Assembly: GCF_000250675.2 (NCBI RefSeq)
Contig: NC_018681.1
Location: 4,712,001-4,776,000 of the forward strand
Reading direction: 5' to 3'
Length of the DNA: 64,000 bases
Source: Nocardia brasiliensis ATCC 700358
GTDB taxonomy: Bacteria > Actinomycetota > Actinomycetes > Mycobacteriales > Mycobacteriaceae
The notes beneath the pieces were generated by a model. That model saw nothing but the letters and a program-made list of their open reading frames with translations. It was not told the DNA's origin and did no database searches. Made by a program: the position numbers and the translations under genes. This document shows, one piece after another, positions 1 through 9,101 of the stretch; positions within the stretch are counted from its first letter, which is position 1; each line of letters begins with the position of its first letter.

Positions 1-586
1 CCGCGCTGCGCGCGCCGTCACAGCCGACGAGGTAACGCGCACGCAGCGGCACACCGTCGGCCGGCTCGACGGTCACGCCGTCATCGTCCTGCTCGAAACC
101 GGCCACCGCGCAACCGCGCCGGACCTGCGCGCCCAGCGTGATCGCGTGTTCTTCGAGCAGGCGAACGATGACCGCCTGCTGGATGCCCAGCAGATACGCG
201 TACGCGGAATCCAGGCCGTCGGGCGCAGGCTTGGGAATCGCGGCGAAGATGCCGCCGACCGGACGCCGCCTTCCGTGTTCGAGAATGCGATCCAGCAGAC
301 CGCGCATCGCCATCAGCTCGAGACTGCGCATGTGCAGGCTGACTATGCGCACGAACGACGCAGGCTCGGTTTCCTTCTCCAGAACGAGTACCCGCACACC
401 GTGCAGACGCAGTTCGGCGGCCAGCATCGCACCCGTTGGTCCGCATCCGGCGATGATCACGTCGAACGAGGGGGACGTGCGATCGGTGTCGGGGGACAGC
501 GACCGACGGCCGGAGACACCACCGGCACCGACATCGCGCTCAAAAACGTTGTCGTCGCCGAAGCGGTTTTCGGAATTGAATTGCAC
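1..586 (-). CDS. FAD-dependent aromatic-ring monooxygenase, Rox-like (partial, C-terminus off window)
   Basis: N-terminal 195 residues of a class A flavoprotein monooxygenase (NAD(P)H-dependent hydroxylation of aromatic substrates). After a leader of about 43 residues comes the Rossmann FAD motif FDVIIAGCGPTGAMLAAELR, and near the edge the second flavin motif YLVGCDGARSA. The run of similarity to nocardial rifampicin monooxygenases (Rox) that I recall is good, but the substrate-binding half is missing, so rifamycin as substrate is an inference. The start is GTG at 586 with a weak AGG-containing site upstream; Rox proteins normally begin right at the FAD motif, so the leader is odd. No internal ATG/GTG sits at a better place. 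Confidence 0.75.
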   Translation of the reverse strand, partial: MQFNSENRFGDDNVFERDVGAGGVSGRRSLSPDTDRTSPSFDVIIAGCGPTGAMLAAELRLHGVRVLVLEKETEPASFVRIVSLHMRSLELMAMRGLLDRILEHGRRRPVGGIFAAIPKPAPDGLDSAYAYLLGIQQAVIVRLLEEHAITLGAQVRRGCAVAGFEQDDDGVTVEPADGVPLRARYLVGCDGARSA

Positions 587-1027
587 GATAGTGCCTTTCA
601 GGAGTGCTGGTGAACGGCGCTCCCGGACGGCCTACCGCCCGACCATGACCCACAAGGGGAGCACCCGTGTCGACACTGCGTTCACTGATACCACCTCCGC
701 GGTCTCTTGCACGGCCTCCGGAAAAGTAACAGTGGCCGCTGTGGTTCGCCAACAGGTTTTGCAAAGAACCCGAACGCGCACTGCTCGGCTGCTTACAGGC
801 CGTTGACGAGCGACGGCACGAGTATCGAGCCGAGGTCACAGGGAGCAACAATCGCAAGAGGTCGAGTGCCTGTCGACCATCTCGTTCGCGGTGCCGTCGG
901 GTCCCGCTTCAGGTCGCGGGGTGCCGGATAGAGCCAGGCGGCCCCGCCCGCCGCGAACCAGCGCCACCGCGAGCCCGGCCCAGAATCGAGACACCGATGC
1001 CGGTTACTGCGGCAACCCTGACCCGGA
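587..1027. other. Intergenic region, no gene seen
   Basis: About 440 bases between the monooxygenase start and the stop of the molybdopterin oxidoreductase. Open frames here are short, basic and without recognisable domains. The part next to 586 must carry the monooxygenase promoter. A partial dyad (GGTT..TTGCAA..AACC) near 760-780 is the only structure I see. Confidence 0.5.
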
Positions 1028-3232
1028 TCACACAGTCGACGCGACATCCACCGATGTGGCGGCGACCGGGGACGGAGGTGCGGCGGTGACGGTGACCCAG
1101 GTGTTGTTGACGGCGGAGGTACCCGAGAACGGGTCGGTGAGGGCGGGGTCGTGCAGCAGGTTGACGTTGGCGCCGGGGGAGGACGCCGCCACCGTCCAGC
1201 CGACACCGGGTTCGCCGTGACCCCAGCCGTGCGGGATGGCGATCGTGCCTGCGCGGATGTCGTCGCTGACCTCGAGCGGGACCACGATCGACCCGGTGGG
1301 TGAGCTGACGGTGACCGGCGCACCATCGGTCAGGCCGCGCGCGGTCGCGTCGTCGGGGTGCATGAGCGCGGTGCAGCGGTCGCGGCCTTTCACCATCGCG
1401 GGCACGTTGTGCAGCCAGGAGTTGTTGCTGCGCAGATGCCTGCGCCCGATCAGTTTGAGGTCGTAGCCGTCGGCCGGAGTGGTGAGCGAGTGACCGCGCC
1501 GCGCATTGGTCAGCACCTGCTGTGCCGCGGCAACGAAATCGGCGGGCGCCAACCGCACCTTGCGGTCCTTCGTCCCGATCAACGCACGCAACCGCGGCGT
1601 CAACGGACCCAGATCGATCCCGCCCGCCGCCGCCCGCGCCTTCGCGACGGTCAGCCCTTTGCGCCCACGCCGCAACACCCCGTACGGTCCCGTCGCGACA
1701 CCGACGGTCGCGATCCGCAACGGACTGACCTGACCCAGCACACCATTGAGCACCTGCCCGGTGAACCGGCGCGCGGGCAACGGCACCAACTCGGTGATCA
1801 TCCGCGCCAGAATCTGCCAATCTTCCAACCCCTCGGCGGGCGGCTCGAACACTCGCGCGTCGTAACGCAGGTTGTTGCGCACACTGAACACCGGGAACAG
1901 GATGTTGACGTCCTCACGTTCCAGCGGTGAGATCGGCGGCAGGATGATGTCGGCGTGCCTGGTCGTCTCGGTGACGTACATGTCCACGGCGACATAGAAA
2001 TCCAGCGACTCCAGCGCCGCACCCAACCGGCCGCGCTGCGGCGTCGACAGCACCGGATTGCCCGCATAGGTGATCATCGCGCGGATCCGCCCGCGGCCTT
2101 CGGTAAGGATCTCCTCGGCCAGCGCCGCGACGGGCAACTCCGTCCGGAACGACTTGTAGGTGCCGGAGCGGTCGGTCCACGCCCCATAACCCATCGGCAG
2201 ATACTTCGCGAACCGCGCCGCGTCGATCGGCGGCTTGGCGAACATCTGCCCACCCGCCCGGTCCAGGTTCCCGGTCACCGCGTTGATCGCGTTCACCAGC
2301 CAATGCGTGAGCGTGCCCGTCACCTGCTGACAGACCCCGATCCGCGCGTACAGCACCGCCGAACTCGCGGTCGCGTGCGCCCGCGCCAGCTCACGGATGA
2401 CCTCGGCGTCGACACCGGCGTGCGGCGCCAGCAGCTCCGGTGAGGCCTCACCGACCAGCGCACGCAACTCGTCCCATCCGGTGCACTGGGCGCGAATCGC
2501 TCGCTCGTCACACAGGTTCTCGGTCACCAGCACGTGCAGCATCGCCAGCAGCAGGTACACGTCACCGCCGGGACTGATCGGCACATGCTGGTCGGCCAGG
2601 CGCGCGGTCTCGGTCCGCCGCGGATCGATGACCACCACCCGACCCCCGCGCCGGCGCACATCCCGGATCCGCTGCTTGGCGTTGGGCATCGTGGTGATCG
2701 ACCCGTTCGAGACCGCGGGATTGGCCCCGAGGATCACCAGCCGATCGGTCCGATCGATGTCGACCACCGGCATCAGCACATTCGACCCGAACATCCGCCA
2801 CGCCACGAACTCCTGCGGGAACTGGTCGATCGAGGACGCCGAATAGAAGTTCCTGGTCAACAGCACCGCGCGCAGCAGCGCCCCGTAGATCACCGAGGAA
2901 CTGTGCGCGGCCGGATTACCCAGGTACATACCGATCGCGCTGGGCCCGTGCTCGTGACGTACCGCGCGCAGCCGCTGCCCGATCTCGCGGAAGGCCTCAT
3001 CCCACCCGATCGCCTCGAAACGCGAACCCACCCGCTTCACCGGGGTCCGCAGCCGATCGGGGTCGTGGTGCAGTCCGCCCATCGCGGTGGCCTTCGGGCA
3101 GATGTAGCCCTGGGACAGTACGTCGTCGGGATTGCCCTCGATCCGGGTCACCCGCTCGTTCTCGGTGGTGACCAGAATTCCGCAATGCGCCTCGCACAGC
3201 GTGCACTGCCGCGCGATCGTGGTAGCACCCAT
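1028..3232 (-). CDS. Molybdopterin-dependent oxidoreductase (formate dehydrogenase/nitrate reductase superfamily)
   Basis: 734 residues, the usual length for a single-subunit DMSO-reductase-family enzyme using bis-MGD. The N-terminus binds a 4Fe-4S cluster: Cys10, Cys13, Cys17 and Cys45 (CTLCEAHC ... YICPKA). The central part has the typical GNPAAHSS and GANPAVSNG segments and the C-terminal domain is the molydopterin dinucleotide-binding type (LMHPDDATARGL, HGWGHGEPG). There is no Tat signal, so the protein should be cytoplasmic. No partner subunit, accessory or cofactor gene is adjacent. The substrate cannot be told from sequence; related mycobacterial proteins are annotated as formate dehydrogenase H-like or nitrate reductase-like. 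Confidence 0.9.
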   Translation of the reverse strand: MGATTIARQCTLCEAHCGILVTTENERVTRIEGNPDDVLSQGYICPKATAMGGLHHDPDRLRTPVKRVGSRFEAIGWDEAFREIGQRLRAVRHEHGPSAIGMYLGNPAAHSSSVIYGALLRAVLLTRNFYSASSIDQFPQEFVAWRMFGSNVLMPVVDIDRTDRLVILGANPAVSNGSITTMPNAKQRIRDVRRRGGRVVVIDPRRTETARLADQHVPISPGGDVYLLLAMLHVLVTENLCDERAIRAQCTGWDELRALVGEASPELLAPHAGVDAEVIRELARAHATASSAVLYARIGVCQQVTGTLTHWLVNAINAVTGNLDRAGGQMFAKPPIDAARFAKYLPMGYGAWTDRSGTYKSFRTELPVAALAEEILTEGRGRIRAMITYAGNPVLSTPQRGRLGAALESLDFYVAVDMYVTETTRHADIILPPISPLEREDVNILFPVFSVRNNLRYDARVFEPPAEGLEDWQILARMITELVPLPARRFTGQVLNGVLGQVSPLRIATVGVATGPYGVLRRGRKGLTVAKARAAAGGIDLGPLTPRLRALIGTKDRKVRLAPADFVAAAQQVLTNARRGHSLTTPADGYDLKLIGRRHLRSNNSWLHNVPAMVKGRDRCTALMHPDDATARGLTDGAPVTVSSPTGSIVVPLEVSDDIRAGTIAIPHGWGHGEPGVGWTVAASSPGANVNLLHDPALTDPFSGTSAVNNTWVTVTAAPPSPVAATSVDVASTV

Positions 3233-3292
3233 CGGTTTTCACCTTCTGCCGGTTCCCCACAGGCTATCAACCAACCGTAGGCGGCTCTACGA

Positions 3293-4177
3293 TCAATCCG
3301 CCAAGGCCGCGAGCACGCTGCGCGCCTGATGATCGGCACCGAGCTGATTGGGATGGAACGGTACCGCGAGCCCCGGCGGATCGGTCGAGAGCGGGATCAG
3401 ACCCTCCACCCAGCGTGTACCGGGCGGCTGGCAAGCATCATGGCCGCCGCTGGTGCTGTAGGTGTCCACCAACTCGACCTTCGTCGCCAGCGCCACCCGC
3501 GCCAGCATCGCATTCAACTCGATCAGCTTGCGGCCCAGCCAATCCGCGTCCCGATCCGAAATTGGCACCAGCGGAAAACAACCCGCACCGGTCCGCACGC
3601 CGGCAAAGTAGTCCAGCAACAGAATCCGCGCCCGCGGCGAACGCGCCCGGATCCCTGCGACCGCGCCCGTCACGGCACGTTCGGCCGCCTCGATCCTCAC
3701 CGACATCCGGTCCACCCCACCGGAAACCAGCGAATCCAGACACGGCGACACCGCCGGATCGGTAGTCAGGCAGTTCTGCACCGTCGCCGCCAACCCCGCG
3801 TCGTTGCCACCGATGCCGAGCGTCACCAGATCCGTCGACGCGCTCAGCCGATCGAACTGCGGGGGATTGACGCCCATCGGAACACTCTGCGCCGCCGTCA
3901 TATTCACCGTTGTCGCCGCGCCACACGTCGCGTCCTCGAACACCGGCACCGACAACGCCGCCGCCACCTGCTTGGCATAACTGCGCCGGCTCTGCCCACA
4001 ACCCAGCGGCACGAACTCGTCGCTCGGCTGACTCAACGACGCGTCCGCCGCCCACGAATCACCCAATGCCACATACTCACCGAACGCCGGCGCCGCCGAC
4101 GCGACCGGCACACCACCGATCGGCACGACCATTCCCACAGCCGCACACGCCAATACCATCCGCGCTGTACCGCGCAC
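3293..4177 (-). CDS. Secreted SGNH/GDSL-type esterase/lipase
   Basis: 294 residues starting at GTG 4177, chosen because AGGAGG lies 4 bases upstream; longer open sequence upstream has no ribosome site. A hydrophobic signal peptide (about residues 7-30, ending near ASA) is followed by SGNH blocks: block I ALGDSW with the nucleophile Ser, block III GIGGND, and the C-terminal His in PFHPNQLG. This predicts an exported serine esterase acting on acyl esters or lipids in the cell envelope, resembling mycobacterial/streptomycete SGNH hydrolases. Paired Cys residues suggest disulfides. It is divergent from the lipoprotein gene at 4277. Confidence 0.88.
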   Translation of the reverse strand: MRGTARMVLACAAVGMVVPIGGVPVASAAPAFGEYVALGDSWAADASLSQPSDEFVPLGCGQSRRSYAKQVAAALSVPVFEDATCGAATTVNMTAAQSVPMGVNPPQFDRLSASTDLVTLGIGGNDAGLAATVQNCLTTDPAVSPCLDSLVSGGVDRMSVRIEAAERAVTGAVAGIRARSPRARILLLDYFAGVRTGAGCFPLVPISDRDADWLGRKLIELNAMLARVALATKVELVDTYSTSGGHDACQPPGTRWVEGLIPLSTDPPGLAVPFHPNQLGADHQARSVLAALAD

Positions 4178-4276
4178 CACGCCTCCTGACCGCCCGACCC
4201 GAATCACACCGTGCTGGACGGTCGTCCAGCCCAACTGCAACCTAACATCAATCCCGAGCAACCCCAGCGCTATACG

Positions 4277-4948
4277 ATGCAGACCATGCCAACGCGCCGC
4301 TCCCGCCTGCCGGCCGCACTCGGAGCGCTCCTGATCGCCGCCACCACCACCGGCTGCATCGGCGCAGTCGACCGCGCCGACTTCGAACACACCCTGCGCA
4401 CCCGCGGCGGCGGACTCGTCTCAGCCCTGCCCGCCGCAGCCTTCGACGCCCTGCACCGACGCCTCGGCGTCGACGACCTCCAAGCCTCCGTCATCCTGTT
4501 CACCACCCCCGACTCCAGCCAATTCCGGCTCACCACCATCGACCAGCCACCCCAGGTCAGCCGCTACTTCAACGACCACCACAACCTCGCGGGCCAAGAC
4601 ACCGCCGTACGCCTACGCATCCGCGTCCCCGGCCACCCCGACCAGCAAGACGACTACACCTACGCCAACGGCACCCTGCACGGACCCGACCCCGTGCACG
4701 TCTCCGCCCTCGACGACCTCGACGCCGAATCCTTCGCCGTCCGAGACGTTTCCGGCCTGCGCGCCCTGGAACAGATCATCGACACCGCGGTCACCCGAAC
4801 CCAGGTCGACGGCGGCTACGTCTCGGCCATCGTGGTCAACCGCATCGGCACCGAAATCATCATGACCGTCAACGTCGCCTCGGCCCGCACCACCATGATC
4901 GCCCAATTCGACCAGGCCGGAAACATGCTACGAATGCGACAGGCATGA
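4277..4948 (+). CDS. Putative lipoprotein, unknown function
   Basis: 223 residues from ATG 4277 (another ATG at 4286 is equally possible; TATACG just before could be a -10 box, giving a leaderless message). The N-terminus is basic, then hydrophobic, ending in ATTTGC, a plausible lipobox. The mature part (about 200 residues) is soluble and beta-rich and reminds one of LprG/LppX-type lipoproteins, but I cannot assign a family. The stop overlaps the next start (ATGA at 4945), so the two genes are likely co-translated. The long open frame upstream of 4277 overlaps the promoter and has no ribosome site. Confidence 0.7.
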   Translation: MQTMPTRRSRLPAALGALLIAATTTGCIGAVDRADFEHTLRTRGGGLVSALPAAAFDALHRRLGVDDLQASVILFTTPDSSQFRLTTIDQPPQVSRYFNDHHNLAGQDTAVRLRIRVPGHPDQQDDYTYANGTLHGPDPVHVSALDDLDAESFAVRDVSGLRALEQIIDTAVTRTQVDGGYVSAIVVNRIGTEIIMTVNVASARTTMIAQFDQAGNMLRMRQA

Positions 4949-5346
4949 GCGACGCACACCCCGAAGACCACACCCCGCGACGCGCCCCGAAAATCCTGGC
5001 CACGCTGGCCGCCATCCTCACCGGCACCGCGATACTGGGATGCGTACTGCCCATTGCCATCTGGCCCGGCGAAGCAGAACTCACCGCGCCCCTGTTCTGC
5101 GCGGAACCGTTCACCGAACCGATCGTCGTCTCCGACACCTACCACGACTCCGAAGGACAGAGCACGAACTATTCGATGTACTGCGTCGGCGAGCGTGGGC
5201 AATACACCGAAGTCGGTTTTCTGCGGCCGTGGATCGCACTGTGGGTGCTGCACAGCATCATCGTGATCGCGGTGGTCGGCATCGTTCGGTTGTTGCGCTG
5301 GCGGCCGGCGCGACCCGTGGTTCAGGACGATCCGTTGGTGAGTTGA
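4945..5346 (+). CDS. Small membrane protein, unknown function
   Basis: 133 residues with two predicted transmembrane segments (about 17-40 and 97-116), and between them an outside loop with two Cys residues (FCAEPF and MYCVGE) that may form a disulfide. The C-terminus is basic. It overlaps the lipoprotein stop by 4 bases, so it is probably its partner in the envelope. No family recognised. Confidence 0.7.
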   Translation: MSDAHPEDHTPRRAPKILATLAAILTGTAILGCVLPIAIWPGEAELTAPLFCAEPFTEPIVVSDTYHDSEGQSTNYSMYCVGERGQYTEVGFLRPWIALWVLHSIIVIAVVGIVRLLRWRPARPVVQDDPLVS

Positions 5347-5918
5347 GGGGCGAGCGGACCAGTGGTCACGGCTGGCGCTCCGCCGAGCAGGTGCTGTGCG
5401 ACCAACGGCCTGAGACTCGTTCGATATCGCGATAGGACTACTCGGTATCCGCGCAGACCGCTTGGCCGGCTGTACGACACGGAGTCCTTGGGCCTCTGAC
5501 CAGGGCTATCGCCCTCAACTATCGTCACAGTGACGATTCTCGATCGGTTCGAGGGTTGCGGAGATAACGGCGGGGGAGTCGACCGCTCGCCGAGACGCGC
5601 GCACGGAGCATGATCAACGCCTCGGGCGAGTGCCGTCGAACCGCGTCGTTCGACAGCCCGAGTGATTCGGCTCGACTCTCGAGCGAAACGATCCGTCGCG
5701 GCCCGGACGCGGGAGTCGTCGGTTCCGCTCGCGGCGGTCGGCGAAACCGATCGCGGCTTCGTGTTGCGGGCGATCGGATATGGCGCCGCGACTGCGTTGG
5801 TAATCCGAGGCAAGGTCGGCGCCGAACCTACGGCAACGGAGCCCGTGGCAACGAACAGGACGACGGCGGCGATGTGCCAACTGCATCGATGTCGCAGGCT
5901 GGATGCCCGAGATGCCGT
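5347..5918. other. Gene-poor stretch, possibly decayed sequence
   Basis: About 570 bases between two convergent genes. Open frames on both strands are arginine/serine-rich with no domain. A short minus-strand run around 5610-5710 looks protein-like for about 35 residues in one frame but has no start and breaks off, so it may be a gene remnant. The only clear signal is the palindrome at 5521-5537. Confidence 0.45.
5521..5537. promoter_or_regulatory. 17-bp palindrome (operator-like)
   Basis: ATCGTCACAGTGACGAT is a perfect 8+1+8 inverted repeat. The same core (ATCGTCACAGTGACG) occurs again at 6786-6800, so it is unlikely to be chance. Size and symmetry fit a TetR-type operator, but no such regulator is adjacent. 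Confidence 0.5.
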
Positions 5919-6569
5919 TCAGGCCGGGACAACCGGGGCAGGCTCGGTAGCGGTCCGAGGTTCGAACCCTGGAAGGAAACGGTTCGCCGTCGGGATCATC
6001 AGTTGGATCAGCGGACCGATACCGAACGCGTACACCACCGTGCCGATCCCGACACTGCCGCCCAGAATCCAGCCGATCGACAACACCGTCACCTCGATGG
6101 ACGTCCGCACCACCCAGACCGAAACACCCGTCCGCCGGACCAGTCCAGTCATCAGTCCATCACGCGGACCCGGCCCCATACCGGCGCCGATGTAGAGCAC
6201 CGTCGCGATCGCATTCAGCACCACCGCGGCACCCATCGCCACCACCCGCGCCGGAATCGCCTCCCACGCCGGCAGCAGCCACAGGCCCACATCCACCGAC
6301 ACGGCGATCACCACCACATTGCTCACCGTGCCCAGGCCGGGCCGCTGCCGCAACGGAATCCAGGCCAGCAGCACCGCGATACCGGTAATCGCCGTCACCG
6401 CACCGAAACTGAGCGGCACGTGACCCGCCACACCCTGATGGAACACATCCCACGGATCCAGTCCGAGCCCCGCCCGCACCATCACCGCCATCGAGAACCC
6501 GTACAACCACAGCCCGACATACAACGCACCCAACCGACGAATCAACACCGACCCAGCATCGCCGACCAC
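5919..6569 (-). CDS. YczE/YyaS/YitT-type membrane protein
   Basis: 216 residues with five predicted transmembrane segments. The N-terminal motif GLGLDPWDVFHQG and the central GMGPGPRDGLMTGL are characteristic of the YczE family of integral membrane proteins (role unknown; the Bacillus member influences surfactin production). Start is GTG 6569; in-frame GTGs a few codons downstream are alternatives. A nested palindrome about 200 bases upstream (6768-6820) may bear on its regulation. Confidence 0.85.
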   Translation of the reverse strand: MVGDAGSVLIRRLGALYVGLWLYGFSMAVMVRAGLGLDPWDVFHQGVAGHVPLSFGAVTAITGIAVLLAWIPLRQRPGLGTVSNVVVIAVSVDVGLWLLPAWEAIPARVVAMGAAVVLNAIATVLYIGAGMGPGPRDGLMTGLVRRTGVSVWVVRTSIEVTVLSIGWILGGSVGIGTVVYAFGIGPLIQLMIPTANRFLPGFEPRTATEPAPVVPA

Positions 6570-7320
6570 TGGCCATCCAAAACAGAGCCAGTCATGAAGT
6601 GATGGACTGCCGACAGAAGACCAATCGCCGGATCACGTGCGCACCACCGCAATCGACCACACCTTCGGACGATCGATGCGGCGCGCCAGAGTCTCGCAGG
6701 CCGAGCGAGTCCGCGGCGTAGTGCACGCGAGGCATGTCAGAGCCCATGCCGCACAACAAGTTACCGCCCACTCACCTACCTTAGAATCGTCACAGTGACG
6801 TTTTGAACGTAGGTGAGTGGACCCAGGGGAGAAGCCTCGAATATCCCAATCCGGGCCCGCCTCAGGACTTTACGGCCAAATCGCCAAACGGCAGGAATAT
6901 TTACATCGGCCACAGATCAACCCAGGGAACACCGGCACAGCCGACGACGCACATGACACCAGGGCCAGAACCCTAGGCCGCCCGGACAGCGGGGATCCGC
7001 CGCATGAAACACCGCCAACGCCAACAACATACGCCCAGCGGGACACTCTTCCTGCGCGCCCGTTTCTACGCCGATAATCAACATTATGTCAACTAACATC
7101 CATCTACTGCACCAGAGTCACCGTCCGCCACCCCTCCTCCAAGCGACGACCGACCCCAACGCCGTTGCTCCCGATAACAGTGCGTTGCGGACGACCAACC
7201 AGCGAAATACGCTGGCGTTCTGCCACGTTCGCGGGATCAGGATGAAAGCGGCAGATTCCTCCTGCGATGAGCGATGACCCGACTCGCGTTACGGCAATAT
7301 CTGACACGAAGGATGGCACG
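6570..7320. other. Intergenic region with palindrome, no convincing gene
   Basis: About 750 bases between divergent genes. Candidate frames (for example 6817-7077 and 7104-7319) lack ribosome sites and protein-like composition. Base composition drops toward 6830-7260. It holds the nested palindrome at 6768-6820 and should contain the promoters for both flanking genes. Confidence 0.5.
6768..6820. promoter_or_regulatory. 53-bp nested palindrome
   Basis: Outer arms CCACTCACCTAC (6768-6779) and GTAGGTGAGTGG (6809-6820) are perfect complements, and an inner palindrome CGTCACAGTGACG (6788-6800) shares exactly the same centre (6794). The inner core is the one at 5521-5537. There is no T-run, so this looks more like stacked operators or an extruding hairpin than a terminator. 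Confidence 0.6.
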
Positions 7321-7815
7321 GTGGGATCTCTAGGTGTTCATTTCGCGCTGACAGCGGAACAGTCGGAAGGCCTGCTCGGTGCGGATGACCCTGATGATCT
7401 TCTGGCGCTGGTCCAGGAGATCGAGGAAGAGCTGGCCGACGAGGCCGACCAGGTGAACAGCGACAAAGCGTGGGATGCCATTCATCGATGCCTGTCCGAC
7501 GGCACCCTCGATCCCGCCGGCGGCACCTACCCACTCTCCCACGCCGTGCTCGGCGGAACTCGCCTGGACGCGGGCGAAGACTATTTCGTCAGTCATGTCA
7601 CGGCCGTGCAGGTCGGCGATGTCGCCCGAGCGCTGGCGCTGCTGGATGAACAGTCTTTCCGCGAACGGTTTTTCGCCTTGGACCCCGACGACTACGACGG
7701 GGCCCGCGACGCAACCGACTTCGCCTACACCTGGTCGAACCTCGTCGAGGTCACGACCTTCTTCACCAGAGCCGCGCAGCTCGACCGGTCCGTGATCTTC
7801 ACGGTGGACCAGTAG
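7321..7815 (+). CDS. YfbM-like protein (DUF1877)
   Basis: 164 residues from GTG 7321, chosen because AAGGA lies 7 bases upstream and because the resulting N-terminus MGSLGVHFAL matches the usual start of the family; the frame is open further upstream without a ribosome site. Conserved features are the acidic helix after the first strand, the DKAWDAIH segment and DPAGGTYPLSHAVLGG. Cytoplasmic; function unknown for the whole family. Convergent with the SRPBCC gene, with only three bases between the stops. Confidence 0.82.
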   Translation: MGSLGVHFALTAEQSEGLLGADDPDDLLALVQEIEEELADEADQVNSDKAWDAIHRCLSDGTLDPAGGTYPLSHAVLGGTRLDAGEDYFVSHVTAVQVGDVARALALLDEQSFRERFFALDPDDYDGARDATDFAYTWSNLVEVTTFFTRAAQLDRSVIFTVDQ

Positions 7816-7818
7816 GGT

Positions 7819-8268
7819 CTAGTGCCAGTTGTCGATCAGCACATCACGCGGATCCGGTGCGCCCGTTCCGGTTTCGAGGTAGCTCTTGAGACTCATCAGG
7901 AACATCGCCCACTTGGTGCTGCAGTGGTGCATGAACTCGATGGGTTCGCGCCAGCCTCGATGCTGGAACAGCACGATGGTGTAGTCACCTTCGCGTTTGA
8001 GGGCGAACGACACCTCGGTGCCCATCCATTCCTCGGGACCGCCGACGACCTCCCACAGCACCTGCTCGGCGGGCTGCAGGTCGGTGACCTTCATATCGAA
8101 CCCGTCCTTACCTTCGGGGCCGAAGCGGAACCGGATTACTCCCCCGGCGTTTTCATCGCCGTGGGTGTTGGTGGTCCACCAGTTGGCGAGTCCGTCGATC
8201 GTCGTCAGTGCCGTGTAGACGTCGTCGAGGGGCGATTCGATCCCGACCCTGTGCAGAATGTCGACCAT
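7819..8268 (-). CDS. SRPBCC/AHSA1-type ligand-binding domain protein
   Basis: 149 residues forming one SRPBCC (START-like) domain, the fold of Aha1-type and polyketide-cyclase-like proteins that bind a hydrophobic ligand. Typical elements are the N-terminal strand, the LANWWT segment after the first helix, the strand LWEVVGG and the C-terminal helix FMHHCSTKWAMFLMSL. It is the third gene of an operon with the ArsR regulator, a common actinobacterial arrangement. Ligand unknown. Confidence 0.85.
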   Translation of the reverse strand: MVDILHRVGIESPLDDVYTALTTIDGLANWWTTNTHGDENAGGVIRFRFGPEGKDGFDMKVTDLQPAEQVLWEVVGGPEEWMGTEVSFALKREGDYTIVLFQHRGWREPIEFMHHCSTKWAMFLMSLKSYLETGTGAPDPRDVLIDNWH

Positions 8269-8283
8269 TTCGGAGTTCCTCTC

Positions 8284-8625
8284 TCACTTCTTCTCTTTGC
8301 TGCGTTGAATCGCCTCGGCGATCTTCTTGATGCGCTGCAGCCGGGCATCCCACGCGGAACCGACCGCGTCGAGCTGGGCGACCGCGCGGGCCAGTTGGGC
8401 GTCGTCGACGTGGTAGCGGTGTTCCCGACCGGACGGCGTGCCGTGCACCAGACCGACCCGGTCCAGGACGCCGAGGTGGCGTGCGACGGCCTGTCGCGTC
8501 ACGGGCAGCTGTTCGCTGAGCGATGTCGCGGTGCCGCCGCCCTCGGCGAGCAGTAGATCGAGCATGCGACGCCGGGTCGGGTCCCCGATCGCGGACCAGA
8601 GATCGTCGTCGACGGCGGTGCTCAT
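8284..8625 (-). CDS. ArsR-family transcriptional regulator
   Basis: 113 residues. The winged helix begins at once (DDLWSAIGDPTRRRMLDLL), with recognition helix around SEQLPVTRQAVARHLGVLDR and wing GREHRYHVDDAQL. No metal-binding Cys cluster is visible, so it belongs to the metal-independent ArsR subgroup paired with SRPBCC proteins. The start overlaps the stop of the upstream SRPBCC gene by 4 bases (ATGA), and it probably represses its own operon at the two palindromes at 9102-9122 and 9147-9167. Confidence 0.9.
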   Translation of the reverse strand: MSTAVDDDLWSAIGDPTRRRMLDLLLAEGGGTATSLSEQLPVTRQAVARHLGVLDRVGLVHGTPSGREHRYHVDDAQLARAVAQLDAVGSAWDARLQRIKKIAEAIQRSKEKK

Positions 8626-9086
8626 CGACCCGCACCGACCTTCCCGGCGTAGGCCACAAGGCGCGGCAGGAACAGCTCCCAGCCTTCGATGTGGGAGTTG
8701 TATTCGCGTTCCAGTACCGCGATCTCCCAGCCTCTTTCGCGGAACCCGATCTCGGTCATCTGCACGGTGGTGCCCGTTCCGGATGGGCTGAGTTCGAAGG
8801 TGACGAACAGGGAGTTCCCGGCGTCGGCAGCCTCGTCGGCCGGGTGTCCCCAGCGGAAGGAGAACAGCTTGGGCGGTAGCGCGTCGACGACGGTCAGCAG
8901 CGCGACGGAGGCATCCGAATCGTTCCGGTCACCCCACACGAGTTCGCCGACCGCGCCGGGCACCGGATCGAGCGACGCCTCGTCGGGCCACCATTCGCGC
9001 AGATGTTCGGGACTGCTGATGACCTCGTAGACCACCTCCGGGGTGGCCTCGACGTACAGGGTTCGTTCGATGCGTCCGTACTCCAT
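8622..9086 (-). CDS. SRPBCC/AHSA1-type protein, first gene of the ArsR operon
   Basis: 154 residues from ATG 9086 (AAAGG upstream); the open frame extends to 9185 but would run through the operators. Single SRPBCC domain with the usual LREWWPDEAS segment, strand LFSFRWGHPAD, strand TVQMTEIGF and a final helix SHIEGWELFLPRLV. Paralogous in fold to the third gene of the operon. Likely binds a small hydrophobic molecule; nothing indicates which. Co-translated with arsR by an ATGA overlap. Confidence 0.86.
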   Translation of the reverse strand: MEYGRIERTLYVEATPEVVYEVISSPEHLREWWPDEASLDPVPGAVGELVWGDRNDSDASVALLTVVDALPPKLFSFRWGHPADEAADAGNSLFVTFELSPSGTGTTVQMTEIGFRERGWEIAVLEREYNSHIEGWELFLPRLVAYAGKVGAGR

Positions 9087-9101
9087 GTTCTGACCTTTCG
9101 A

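Noticed and set aside
5322..5813. 163-codon minus-strand frame downstream of the YczE-type gene
   Set aside because: Low-complexity Arg/Ser/Pro composition, no domain, no ribosome site; at most part of decayed sequence.
5949..5970. tRNA T-arm-like sequence GAGGTTCGAACCC
   Set aside because: It lies inside the YczE-type coding sequence (encoding PGFEPRT) and no acceptor stem, anticodon arm or D-arm fits around it.
6817..7077. 86-codon plus-strand frame after the nested palindrome
   Set aside because: No ribosome site, begins inside the palindrome arm, and composition is not protein-like.
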